Origin: Chrysochromulina tobinii
Taxonomy: Eukaryota; Haptophyta; Prymnesiales; Chrysochromulinaceae
Length of the DNA stretch: 24,382 bases
Assembly: GCA_001275005.1 (NCBI GenBank)
Contig: JWZX01001239.1
Coordinates: forward strand, 1-24,382
Reading direction: 5' to 3'
Notes under the pieces: model-generated
Database searches by the model: none
What the model was told of the DNA's origin: nothing
Seen by the model: the letters and a program-made list of their open reading frames with translations, nothing else
Shown: in pieces, positions 8,294 to 17,900 of the stretch
How positions within the stretch are numbered: the first letter of the stretch is position 1
Layout: each line of letters opens with the position of its first letter
Program-made: the position numbers and the translations under genes

Positions 8294-9316
8294 ATGCCAA
8301 CTTCGCGCTCGAACGAGAATGAGCATGCGCTCCTCGAGCCGCCGACAGACGGCGTGACATCCGTACGATGGGATCCCGCTTCGCGACTTCTCCTCGCTTC
8401 GTCATGGGACAAGATGGTTCGCCTTTACGATGCTCATCGGGGCGAAACAATGGACGTTATCAGTGTTCCCGTGCCCGTGCTTGATGCAGACTTTGTTGGC
8501 GATGCATCGCGCGCAGTCAGTGGAGCCCTAGACGGAGCTCTGCGACTCCATGGTCTGCGCTCCGGCGGTGAGACGGTCCTAGGCTCCCATTCAGGTGGAG
8601 TGAGTTGCGTGCGCCACTGTGCTGCGCTCGGGCATGACAGCGTAGTCTCAGGCTCGTGGGACCGCACTCTGAAGCTTTGGGACGTACGCGCTTCGGAAGC
8701 ATGTGTAGGGACGTTTGAACAGCCCGACAAGGTGCTTAGCCTGTGTGCGAGAGCACCCGCTGCGGCTGCGGGACAGCCTCCACTGCTCGTCCTCACGACC
8801 GCAGGCAGGCAGGTCATGATAATCGACCTGCGCAAACCGACAGAGACGCTTCAGCATCGCGAGTCATCGCTCAAGTGTCAGACGCGGTGCGTCGCACAGA
8901 TGCCGTCGGGTGAGGGCTACACGATCGGGTCCGTCGAGGGACGCGTAGCCGTCGAGTACATCGACACGGCAGCCGAGTCACGCAAGTACGCGTTTAAAGC
9001 CCACCGGCTCACCGTGGGCGGCGTCGACACTAGCTTCCCGGTGAACTCAATCGCCTTTCATCCACGCTACGGCACCTTCGCAACGGGCGGTTGCGACGGC
9101 AACGTCTACGTTTGGGATGCCGAGAAGAAGAAGCGCATCTGCCAACTGCGCCGCTACCCTACGTCGATTGCTGCCCTTACCTTCTCCCCAGATGGCGAGT
9201 TTCTCGCGGTTGCTGCATCATACACCTACGAAGCCGGCGACGTCCCTCATCCGGACGAAGCCATCTACGTCCGTAAGCTGACAACCGCTGAAGTCAAGTC
9301 CAAGGAGACCAAGTGA
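8294..9316 (+). CDS. BUB3: BUB3, spindle assembly checkpoint WD40 protein
   Basis: BUB3 brings BUB1/BUBR1 kinases to kinetochores by binding phosphorylated KNL1 motifs. The 340-aa length matches the family (human 328). It is a seven-bladed WD40 propeller with degenerate repeats. Diagnostic blocks are GVTSVRWDPASRLLLASSWD (first blade), SGSWDRTLKLWDVR, ESSLKCQTRCV, GSVEGRVAVEYID, KYAFKAHR, FPVNSIAFHPRYGTFATGG, RYPTSIAALTFSPDGEFLA and the terminal HPDEAIYVRKLT. The RRESSLKYQTR and EGRVAVEYLD blocks separate BUB3 from its relative RAE1. Single exon, clear ATG, and plus-strand order after phytoene synthase without functional relation. Confidence 0.95.
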   Translation: MPTSRSNENEHALLEPPTDGVTSVRWDPASRLLLASSWDKMVRLYDAHRGETMDVISVPVPVLDADFVGDASRAVSGALDGALRLHGLRSGGETVLGSHSGGVSCVRHCAALGHDSVVSGSWDRTLKLWDVRASEACVGTFEQPDKVLSLCARAPAAAAGQPPLLVLTTAGRQVMIIDLRKPTETLQHRESSLKCQTRCVAQMPSGEGYTIGSVEGRVAVEYIDTAAESRKYAFKAHRLTVGGVDTSFPVNSIAFHPRYGTFATGGCDGNVYVWDAEKKKRICQLRRYPTSIAALTFSPDGEFLAVAASYTYEAGDVPHPDEAIYVRKLTTAEVKSKETK

Positions 9317-9961
9317 GTGGGCTGTTGTACACTTCCGGAGCCCGGATAGCCCGCACCGCGGACCCTGCAGCTGCGCGGGGACGAGGCTGAGACGTCGGGC
9401 AGTTTAAAGGCAGGAGATAGCTCACGTTCTTCCGGACGATAGATGAGCATCAGTAACAGTGAGAGACAAAACCAGCGCGAATTGTGTAGAGAGTCTCGAG
9501 CGGTGACGGACCTCGGCGGAGAGTCTGTGCACGTCGAGTCCGCCCCCGCCGCCCCGCGGGCCCGGCGCCAGCGCATGAAATACGGACTTACCTCTTACGG
9601 AGATATGTTATATAGTTCTAGCAGACTATGAATCGCACTCCACGCACCACGGACCGCGGGCGACCGGCCGCGCCGGGGGCGGAGGGTGGCGGATCGCGAT
9701 CGGGCGTCGGCGAACGGCGGCGTCGTTCGTTAGCCGTTCGGGCGGCGCGGCGTGGCCGGTGCGCGCCAGTGTACAGACTGAGAATCGAGCGCCGGCGCCG
9801 GCCGACGCGAGGCCGACGCGCGCGACAGCCGCGCGTGGGAGCTGGGACCGGCCGGACCGACCCGAAGAGATGAGAGGCAGCGGAGGAGGCCCGAACGCGC
9901 CCAACTCGGCGCCCACTCGCCGTAAACTCGCCGCTCGACCTCATGGGCCGGATGAACGCGC
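9317..9961. other. Convergent intergenic spacer between BUB3 and the RWD-RING gene
   Basis: It holds two 3' UTRs. An AT-rich patch (about 9575-9635, including gttatatagttctagcag) is followed by roughly 250 bp of strongly GC-rich sequence containing a perfect 8-bp stem CGAACGGC/GCCGTTCG (9711-9718 and 9733-9740). Frames in the GC-rich part are Arg/Ala/Pro-rich on several strands at once, as expected from composition, so no gene is called. Confidence 0.5.
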
Positions 9962-11335
9962 CTAACTTCGGCCGCGTCGATGCCCTCGTCCGTGCTGCGC
10001 TTGCCCGTTTGGCGCGCGCTCTTTGTCACTGCTGCCATCGTTGCTTCGCAGGTTGCCACCATCCCTTGAACCATCCCTGTCTTTGGAAGCACGCTCGCCA
10101 GCCCAGGATGGAGATGGAGGCACAGGCAGCGTGTCTCTGACAGCACTGGCAACTGCGGCGGCGTCCCACTCGGCGTAGCCACCAAAGTAGGTGTAGAACT
10201 CAGCTTTCGTGTAGCTCTGCCCATCGAGGGCCTTGCGTGTCTCGGGAGGCGGAGGCGGCGGTGGCAACGGTTGCGGAGTTCTCTGCAGCGCAGGCTGTGA
10301 CGTTGGCGGAGCACTGGTAGGAGTACTGGAGGCGAGCGCTCCGAGTGCATGATCGGTCCTCTTCGACGGTTGGTCGGGTCGTCGAGGAAGCTCGCACTTG
10401 GGCTCGATGCGGGAGATCCCTCCCGCGGTCAGACTTTGGGCAGGGATGAGCGTGCGGCACACTGGGCAGGGCAGAGGTTCCTCATCCCGCGCTTGCTGTA
10501 GCGCCAGCTGCTCATCTGCCGCGGCCGTCTCAGCGACGGCCGCCAACTCTGCGCACCTCTCTTTGGCCTTCGTTGCACGCGATTCGAGGCGGGCGCATTC
10601 TGCGCTTGAACCCGCGATCTCCTCCTCGAGCTTGCGCAAAGCCACGGCTGGGGCAGGTGGGTCTGCCGAGCGGAGCACCAACAACCGCTCTGTCAACGCC
10701 TCGACGCTTGAATTGCAAGCGAGGGCTTTCGCTTGCAAATCGGCCAAGGAGGCATCAGCCGCACGTGCGCTTGCACGTGCAGCAGACGCTCGTGATGGTG
10801 CACCTTCAGCCGCCTCGCCCTTGGATGCCGGTGGAGTGTAGGCGAAGCGCCAGTTCGAGAGACAACCAACGTGGAATGAGTGAAAGCAGTTTGGTGCTAG
10901 GTAGACCTGGCGAGGCCCGCTATCGGGCTCGTCCTCGGAGGGCTCGAACAGTTCATCCCGGCATATCGAGCACGTGCCGCCCACGTTCATCTCAGTGAGC
11001 AGCGCAACACCAGCCTCAAGCGCAGCGAAGAGGCAGGGCTCCCCAACATTATCCAACACGCAAGCCCGGACCTCGCGTAGCAGTCTGACTTCCTCCTCCT
11101 CGACGAGCCCGCGTGTGCCATGAACCCTAACTTGTGCCGCCGCCTCCGGATACCCTGGTGACAGCTGGATCTCCATGACGCACTCCGCGAACCGTTGCAA
11201 ATCCGCGCCGCCACTGTGCGGCCTCAGTTTGACGGAGACCAATGTTCCCTCGGCGCTTTGTACGATACTCAGCTCATCTGAGGTGTACATGGCCGAGATG
11301 AGCTCGAGCTCCCCTTGCACTTGCGTGTCGCTCAT
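9962..11335 (-). CDS. RNF25: RWD-domain RING E3 ubiquitin ligase, RNF25-like
   Basis: The protein has 457 aa and no intron. Residues about 5-115 form an RWD domain (ELELISAMYTSDEL; LSPGYPEAAAQVRV). The RING-H2 follows directly: C122, C125 (CSIC), C150, H152, H155, C158 (NCFHSFHVGC), then 131 residues rich in Ala/Glu/Arg and probably helical, then C290 and C293 (CPVC). RWD followed by a RING with a long gap before the last cysteine pair is the architecture of RNF25/AO7, which in humans acts with RNF14 on stalled ribosomes; the same role here is inferred. The C-terminal part is Pro-rich, contains SYTKAEFYTYFGGYAEWDA, then an Arg/Gly/Ser-rich tail. The first ATG is at 11335; the frame continues upstream without another ATG. 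It is divergent from the tepsin-like gene. Confidence 0.8.
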   Translation of the reverse strand: MSDTQVQGELELISAMYTSDELSIVQSAEGTLVSVKLRPHSGGADLQRFAECVMEIQLSPGYPEAAAQVRVHGTRGLVEEEEVRLLREVRACVLDNVGEPCLFAALEAGVALLTEMNVGGTCSICRDELFEPSEDEPDSGPRQVYLAPNCFHSFHVGCLSNWRFAYTPPASKGEAAEGAPSRASAARASARAADASLADLQAKALACNSSVEALTERLLVLRSADPPAPAVALRKLEEEIAGSSAECARLESRATKAKERCAELAAVAETAAADEQLALQQARDEEPLPCPVCRTLIPAQSLTAGGISRIEPKCELPRRPDQPSKRTDHALGALASSTPTSAPPTSQPALQRTPQPLPPPPPPPETRKALDGQSYTKAEFYTYFGGYAEWDAAAVASAVRDTLPVPPSPSWAGERASKDRDGSRDGGNLRSNDGSSDKERAPNGQAQHGRGHRRGRS

Positions 11336-11651
11336 GTCTGCGGAGCAGCGGCCAGCACGGGCGATGGGAAGGAAGAACTGAAGGTTGCCCCTTGTGAAGG
11401 GCCCCTTGTGAAAGGCAAAGTCCTGGGCGCACACCTTTCCTGTTTTTCCAACACGCAGCTCTAAGCCTCACATACGGCGTCTCCGAAACGTATTTGACAG
11501 TATTCGCATGAACTCTCGTCAAAGCACACATGTATTTCTATGCAAGCCCTGCTTTGCGTGCTCGCGCGCGCCTGAGTCATCGTGTCTGTGCGCCGCGCTG
11601 ACAGTCTGTGCGTGCGCTCGCAGCGTCTCAGTTACCTTCTGAAGACACCTG
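11336..11651. promoter_or_regulatory. Probable bidirectional promoter, RWD-RING / tepsin-like
   Basis: 316 bp between divergent start codons. A short tandem repeat (ccccttgtgaaggg, then ccccttgtgaaagg) lies at about 11388-11414. The remainder is mixed-composition sequence without a recognised TATA box or other known element. Confidence 0.4.
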
Positions 11652-14126
11652 ATGGATAAATCGCTGTGCACTAAGGCAACTTCACCCGATGAGGTGCCAA
11701 CACCGGGCTACTTGTACAACGAGATCTCAGGGATTACGAAGGCGTCCGCCGATGCTTGCAAGCAGCTCATCGACTTTCTCGTCAAGCGGCTCAAGAAGGA
11801 CAATGTGCATGTCAAGATCAAAACTCTCCGTTTGATCAAGCACTGCTGCCTCCATGGTCATGCTACCTTCAAAAAAGACATGAAGAGCTTCACGGCAGAA
11901 GTCAAGGAGTGCCTTAGTGCGTGCGCAGCCACCAACGCGCTCGCTGCCGCCGAGATGCACGCCTCCCTGTAGCGCCATACTGCCCAGCAGCACCCGCATG
12001 TTGCTGTGGCATACCGTCGATGCTCACCTCACGCTTTCTTGTGTGTTCACATCTCCGTCGCGGCAGACTTCCGCGGCGACGCCGATCCGCTGCACGGCGA
12101 TGCGCTCAACAAGCAGGTGCGCGACTTGGGCCAGGAGTGCATGACGGCCATTTACGACACCTCTCAGCCGGTCGAGAATATGACGACTGCGGGCCGCATT
12201 CAGGGCTTGGGCTGCAACGGCGCTCCCTCAACGTGCGGCGCCAGCGCAAGCAGCGCAGCGGGCTCCTTTCAGCCGGCATTTGCCCCGCCTAGCGGCGCCG
12301 CCGGCGGCTTCACCCCCCCACCTGTGGATCCGTCCATGATGCCGAAAGTCGAGACGGGCGCGTACTCGACGGGCAAGATGCAGGGCTTCGGCAACACGAA
12401 TTATAAGCCTTCGGAGCCCTCCAAAGTGTCGCAGGCGCTAGGCTCCGTCGCGGCGGGGCTCAGTAAGATGGCTTCTAAGCCGGGCGGCCCTCCCGCCGGC
12501 GTGGGCATGTCCATGCCTGGTTCTACCGGCGGATACGACGGTTCCGGCAACGGCGGTGGTTACAACCCCACGGCTACCTTCTCCGCTCCGGAGCCAGCGG
12601 TGCCTTCTGGTCCGCGCGTTGCTGGCCAGGTTGGTGGCGGCTGGGGTGCCCCTTCCCCCGCCCCCGCGCCTGCCCCAGCGGTGGCGGGCACGCCGGGTGG
12701 CGGCTGGGGTGCAGCGCCTGCCCCAGCGCTGGCGGGCGCGCCGGGTGGCGGCTGGGGTGCCCCAGCGCCTGCTCCGGGCGCGCCGCCTGCGCCAGCGCCG
12801 GTTCGCTCGACCGGCGAGTACGAGGCGAAGCTCGTCGACGAGGTGACAGCTCCGGGCGGTGTCCGTGCAACCGTGCCGCGCGAGGAGCTGAAAAGGTTTT
12901 GCGAGGCGGCAAAGTCACTCGACAAAGCGGCGCTCGCGAGGCTGCTCGAGGCCAAGCTCGGCGCGCCGGAGTGGCAGCGGCGGCTGAAGGCGCTCTCACT
13001 CATCGAGGCGCTCATCAAGGAGGAGGATGAGGGCGTTGCGGCAAAGGTTGTGCGCGCGTACTTCACGAACGCGGGGCCGACCATCGAAGCGCAGCATGAC
13101 TCGGCGCAGGCTTCCCTCAAGGAGAAGGCGCGCAAGGTGCTCGAGCTGCTCGGCCTGGCTGGTCACTTGCCGCCGGAGACCAAGACCTCGTCACTTGCCA
13201 CCGCCACCTATGCATCGCAGGATCTGCTGGGCGAGGCGGCGGCGGCGGCGCCACCCGTCAACATGTTCGCAGACCTCCAAAGCCCCCAAGCCCCTCCTCC
13301 TGCGCCTGCGCCGTCTGCAACAGCGGGCGGAGGCATGTTCGATGGGATGATGCAGGCTCCGCCCATCGCCGCCGTGCCGCCGCCGAGTGTGCCCACTGAG
13401 ATGTTTGGAGGCATGAATATTGGAGGCGCCGCAGCCCAAGGTGCTCGGGGTGCGGGCGGACAAGGGGCCACCCCGAGCGCCATGATGGGCGGCCTCGACC
13501 TTTCGTCTATGATGGGCGCACCGTCGATGCCGATGGGTGGAGTGGCGCCGATGGCTGGCATGGGCGGCATGACTGGCATGGCTCCTGGCATGGCTCCACC
13601 CATGGGCGGCGGCATGGGTGGCGGCATGGGCGGCGGCATGGGCGGCGGCATGGGCGGTGGCATGGGCGGCGTCATGGCCGGTGGCATGGGTAGCGGAATG
13701 GGCGGCGGCATGGGCGGCGGCATGAGCGGCGGCATGGGCGCCGTTGGCATGGGTGGAGGACTGGGCGGAGGCGGCATGCACGACGCGCAAGCTATGCAGC
13801 AGATGGCCATGATGCGGCAGCAGATGGCCATGATGCAGCAGCAGCTCATGCGGCAGCAGCAGATGATGGGTGGCGCCATGCCCAGTGGCGGTATGGGCGG
13901 CGGCATGGGCGGTGGCATGGGCGGCGGAATGGGCGGTGGCATGGGCGGCGGAATGGGCGGTGGCATGGGCGGCGGTGCTATGGGTGGCATGCCTCAGCCA
14001 AACCCGGGCATGGCTCAGCCCGGCGGCGGCCAAGGTGGCGCTGCCTTCGACTTTATGAACTCCAAGGGAAACGACGCCTTCAACTTTGTGGGTGACGTCA
14101 TCAAAGGCCAAAAACGCTCCCTCTGA
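11652..14126 (+). CDS. TEPSIN: Tepsin/MTV1-like AP-4 accessory protein (2 exons)
   Basis: Exons are 11652-11916 and 12067-14126, giving 774 aa. The N-terminal ENTH/VHS-like domain (about 12-120) reads YLYNEISGITKASADACKQL, HVKIKTLRLIKHCC, then across the splice KECL-N-FRGDADPLHGDALN, the block typical of tepsin and plant MTV1. A second helical domain (about 336-454: STGEYEAKLVDEVTAPGG, WQRRLKALSLIEALIKEED) matches the second, VHS-like domain of that family. Such proteins ride with the AP-4 coat at the trans-Golgi network. Between and after the domains the chain is Gly/Pro/Ala-rich, then Gly-Gly-Met repeats and a Gln/Met-rich block. The end carries AAFDFMN (747-753) and DAFNFVG (758-764), resembling the epsilon-ear motif of animal tepsin. 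EMFGGMNI (533-540) and GMFDGMMQ (511-518) resemble its beta4-ear motif. Confidence 0.85.
11917..12066 (+). other. Intron in the tepsin-like gene (150 bp)
   Basis: Donor GTGCGT, acceptor GCGGCAG, phase 1. The junction codon AAC gives KECL-N-FRGDADPLHGD, restoring the family sequence. CTCAC motifs at about 12023-12033 are possible branch sites. The unspliced frame stops at 11970. Confidence 0.88.
13602..13990 (+). repeat. Coding Gly-Gly-Met repeat, two blocks
   Basis: Degenerate 9-12-bp units (atgggcggcggc and variants) occur at about 13602-13776 and 13892-13990, split by a Gln/Met-rich segment (13793-13870, MAMMQQQL-like). They encode long Met-Gly-Gly runs in the tepsin-like protein. The same repeats produce long Pro/Met-rich and His/Ala-rich frames on the opposite strand, which are not genes. 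Confidence 0.85.
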
Positions 14127-14908
14127 AGTGTATGCTGCTGGAATTCGGCGCGGCCCTGGCACTGTTGCAGCGTAGCGATGCGTCATCGGCGTGCGATCAA
14201 GGGGCTGATCCGCTGTGGCTTCTGGGGAATTAGATTCAATGGCGCAATCGGTGGATGGGGGAAATAGATCGTCGAGACGTGGTATCCGGTGTGCGGGCAT
14301 GTTGTGGTGCGGTAATGTTGATTTCGATGGCGGAGACTCAGCGTGGTTGCCCTCGATGGTTGCCCAGGCGATGCACCGCAAGAGGAAGCCGCGACCCGCG
14401 CGCAGAGTGTGGTCGCTGTGGCATCTGTGGGTGGGGCGGCCGAGCCCCCAACGGCCGCCGGAAAGAATGAATACGCGCCGCTCCCGGCGACGCGCCCGAG
14501 GCCGATAGAACAGTGAATACAGCGGTCGCGCATAAGACGACCGTGCAATCTGGAAAATCAAGTATCGTGTATCGAAGAACGGTAACGGAGCGGCGGCCAG
14601 CATAAATATCGAATTATCGTAACGCCATTTATAGTGGCGGGTGTATCCGGTAATTCGTATGCCAGAATGCCACTTTGTACCGCTGGGCAATCCCGGCATT
14701 GATCCCGGCATCGCAAACGGGAACATGGGCAAACGATTACTCAACGCCCACATCCGCGCACACGAGAGTCCCGATCAAGTAGCGCGCAAAAAAACAAGCC
14801 TCCATCACACCACACCGTGTCGGCCGTGTGGCCTTCGCTCTGGCTTTTATCATCATGCACTGCCGTCCCAAATTCTTGGGCGTGCTGTCTGTGTCAGCAA
14901 GCGCGCCA
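14127..14908. other. Convergent intergenic spacer between the tepsin-like gene and CFAP44
   Basis: It holds two 3' UTRs. A GC-rich part (about 14380-14510) is followed by an AT-richer patch (about 14510-14650) including cataaatatcgaattatcg and ccatttatagtggcgg; on the minus strand the latter reads cactataaatgg, a TATA-like string. No coding region or RNA gene was recognised. Confidence 0.5.
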
Positions 14909-17900
14909 CTATTTACCACCTGTGTAGACGTGTCCGCCCTTGCGCCGCAGCATGTTGATCTCAAGCTTGAGCGCCTCAATCTCCTTCGCCTGGATCTTCA
15001 CGAGCTGCACGAGCGACGTACGCTCCTTACGCTCCTTGCCCGCGTCCTTAGGAGCAACCTGCGCCTGCTTCGAGTTGAGCGACGTCTCAAGCGCGTGCTG
15101 GCGCTCGAAGAGCGCTGCCACTGTGTTCAGCGACTGCGTCGACTCTTCGGTCGCGACCTTGAGATCATTTTTCGCCTGCTTGAGCTTATCATGTATCTGG
15201 GTGAGCGCAAGCTCCTGCGCTGCCTCAACCTTTTTGATCTTCTCGTTGAGCTCTTCCGCAATCTTGTTCACGCCCACGCTTTCGATGCGCTCGAGATCGA
15301 TGATCTGGCCGAACTTCAGCATCTGCACATCGACGGCGCGTGCATCGAGCTCGCGCAGCCGCTGGGCCTTGACGCCCTGCGCCTTGACGAGCGATACGTG
15401 CTCGACGCGCAGGGATTTCTGCCGCTTCCGCAAATCTGCTTTCTCCTGGCCGAGTTGCTTGATTCGGTTGCGCAGCTGCTCCAGCTCCGACGAGGGGAAC
15501 ACAAGGTCTTTCGTGAGGTCTGCAGGTAGCTGGCCGTCCTCGATGTGGCGCACCTGCGACATGTGCAGCGTGACAACGACGTGCAGCTCATTGAGCTTGC
15601 CCTGCTTTTCCGTCTGGAAGGCCTGAATGTCCGTCTCGGTGTCTTTGAGCGCCTTGTCGATGGCTTTCTCCTTCTTGATCAGCATGTCGTTCTCCTTCTT
15701 GAGCATGTCGACACCCTTTTGGAAGTCCGCGTAGATCTCCTCCTGCTCGAGCCGCTTCTCGCGCAGGTCGCACACCTTATCATACAGCGAGGGGTCGCAG
15801 CCCGGCGGGCACGTCTCCTCACCTTCCTCCTCGTCCTCACCTTCTCCGTCGTCGTCGTCCTCATCCTCGTCCTCGTCCTCGTCCTCGTCGTCCTCGTCGT
15901 CGTTCGCCGACTGCCGCTTGCGCTTGATTTTCTTCTTGAAGATCTTGAGCAGCACCTCCGAGAACTTGTTGTTCTCGCCGAGCGCCGAGTGGAACTCCGC
16001 CATGATTTGCCGGTCGCGGTCGAGGAGCCTCTCGATCTCCATCTTCTTCTGTGTGAGCTTCTCCTGGCACTCTGCCACTTTGGCGACGATCTCAGACTTC
16101 TCGTTGTGCTTCGACTCCAAACGCTTGGCGAGCGACGTGTCCTTCTTTTCAAATTCTTTGAGGAGCACGAGCTCCTGGAAGAGGACGAGCTTGCGAAGAT
16201 CGGTAGTCTTCAGGTCGGCCTCGAGCTTGAGCTTCTCCGTGCGAAGCTCAGCGATCGCATCATCAAATGAGGCGATCGTCCTCCGCCGCCGCTCGACCAG
16301 CCGCGCCTTCTCAACGACCAGCCGCTCGCGTGTGAGGCGCGCCTCAGCCACCTCGAGCGCCGTCGACGCCGCAGCGAGCGAGCTCGCCTTACTGCTTGCC
16401 GCCCCCGTGGCCGTGGAGGCGGCCGACGCGCTCGGCTTTGCAGGCGCGGCGCCGCCACCTCCCATGCCGCCCTTGGCGGCGGCGGCAGCGGCGGCCTTCT
16501 CCATTCTGAACGAGGTGAGCGTCTCGGGCGTGACTGTCGCGCGCAGCTCAGGCTGCTCATCGGCAACGAGCGCACCCGGCGAGACCAGATCCGGGGGGAG
16601 CAGATCGCCCATAGTCTCAAGCTCGCGGTTGATCTCGGCGAGCCGCGCGTCCTCGGTGACCATTGAGGCGATGAGCCGCGATTTGAGGTCGCGCAGCGCG
16701 AGGAACCGCTCGTTGTAGCCCATCTTGATGGCGTGGATGGACTCGTCGAGCAGCACGATCTGCCTGCGCTTTTTTTGTGCATTGACGCGCTGCGATTCGG
16801 GCACGACGTAGTCCTCGTCCGTTTTGAGCGAAAAGTCGCCCATGTGCGTCTCCGCGTACTGGATGGCTGCCACGTCGACGGGGTCCTCGTACTTGTCGTC
16901 AGGCTTGGTCGCGTTGAACTCGGCCCACTCTTTAGCACGCGCCTGGCGGCGCAGCAGCCGTTCTTGAACCTTGGAAATCTTCTTTTCCGGCTCTGAGGAG
17001 GTTTTCGCGGCGCCTTCGCCTTCCTTGGCATCGGCGGCGTCCTCCTCGCCTTCCTTGAAGCCCTCACCTGAAGTCGACTTCTTTCTGGTCGCCTGCCCTT
17101 TCTTCGCCTCCTTATCGATGAGCGCGTGAACGTGTTCAATCGCCTCCTTTTGCCACTGCTCGAGCTCGAGCGAGCGGAACGAGCGCACGCAGAGCCCGTT
17201 TGCGAATCCGTAAAGAGTGATGCTCTCGACGGCGAGGCCCTTGAGGAAATGGTTCTCCAGTTTCGTCCGAACGAGTGCTGCCTTCTCCGAAGTCCAGGCA
17301 AACTCGAACTCCGCTGCCTTGAGCCGCTCGAGCGTCTCCTTCTCTGTACCATCTTGCAGGCCAGGGTCGACGTAGAATGCATCGCGAGGAAGCTGCTCGG
17401 TGACTGGCAGCGCCTCGTTGTCAGAGAGGAGCGCAGTAAACTTCTTGCGCAGCAGCGCTACCTTCTCGCGCACGCTCAGCTTTGCTTCCTCAGCGGCCGC
17501 CGCGCGCGCGTCTGCTTCTGCTTTCTGCTTGGCCTCCTCGATCGAGTACGTCGAGGCCTCGGTGATGTCGAGCCCACTCAAACCCGCGTCTGCTACGGCG
17601 GGCAGGCTGGCAGCGGAGAGGATTGCGTCCTTCTGATCGGAGGCGCTCATCTTGTGCACGAAGAGGTTACCGTCGGCGCCCGCGGAGACGAGGAAGGCGT
17701 CGTCGAATGAGAGTCCGAGCATCGTTTTACGTGAGGCACCATGCACGCGGCCCTGCCAATACGCGTTGGAAGCCGCCTCCCCCGCGCAGACGGATCCGTC
17801 GGTGGCGCACGAGAGCAAGTATTGCGACGAACGCGAGGTGTTGAGGAAGACGAGCGGGGTCGCATGCCGGCCCTGAGGCGTGACCTTCGCATCGCCCCAG

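Noticed and set aside
13191-14753. Long minus-strand frame (over 500 codons) opposite the tepsin-like gene, rich in His and Ala
   Set aside because: It is the complement of the Gly-Gly-Met and Gln/Met repeats in another frame; its composition follows the repeat and no domain is present. The 260-codon Pro/Met frame there has the same cause.
15545-16718. Long plus-strand Leu- or Ser-rich frames opposite CFAP44 (including 17741-19132)
   Set aside because: Antisense of coiled-coil and WD40 codons in a GC-rich gene; no family features, while the minus strand matches CFAP44 throughout.
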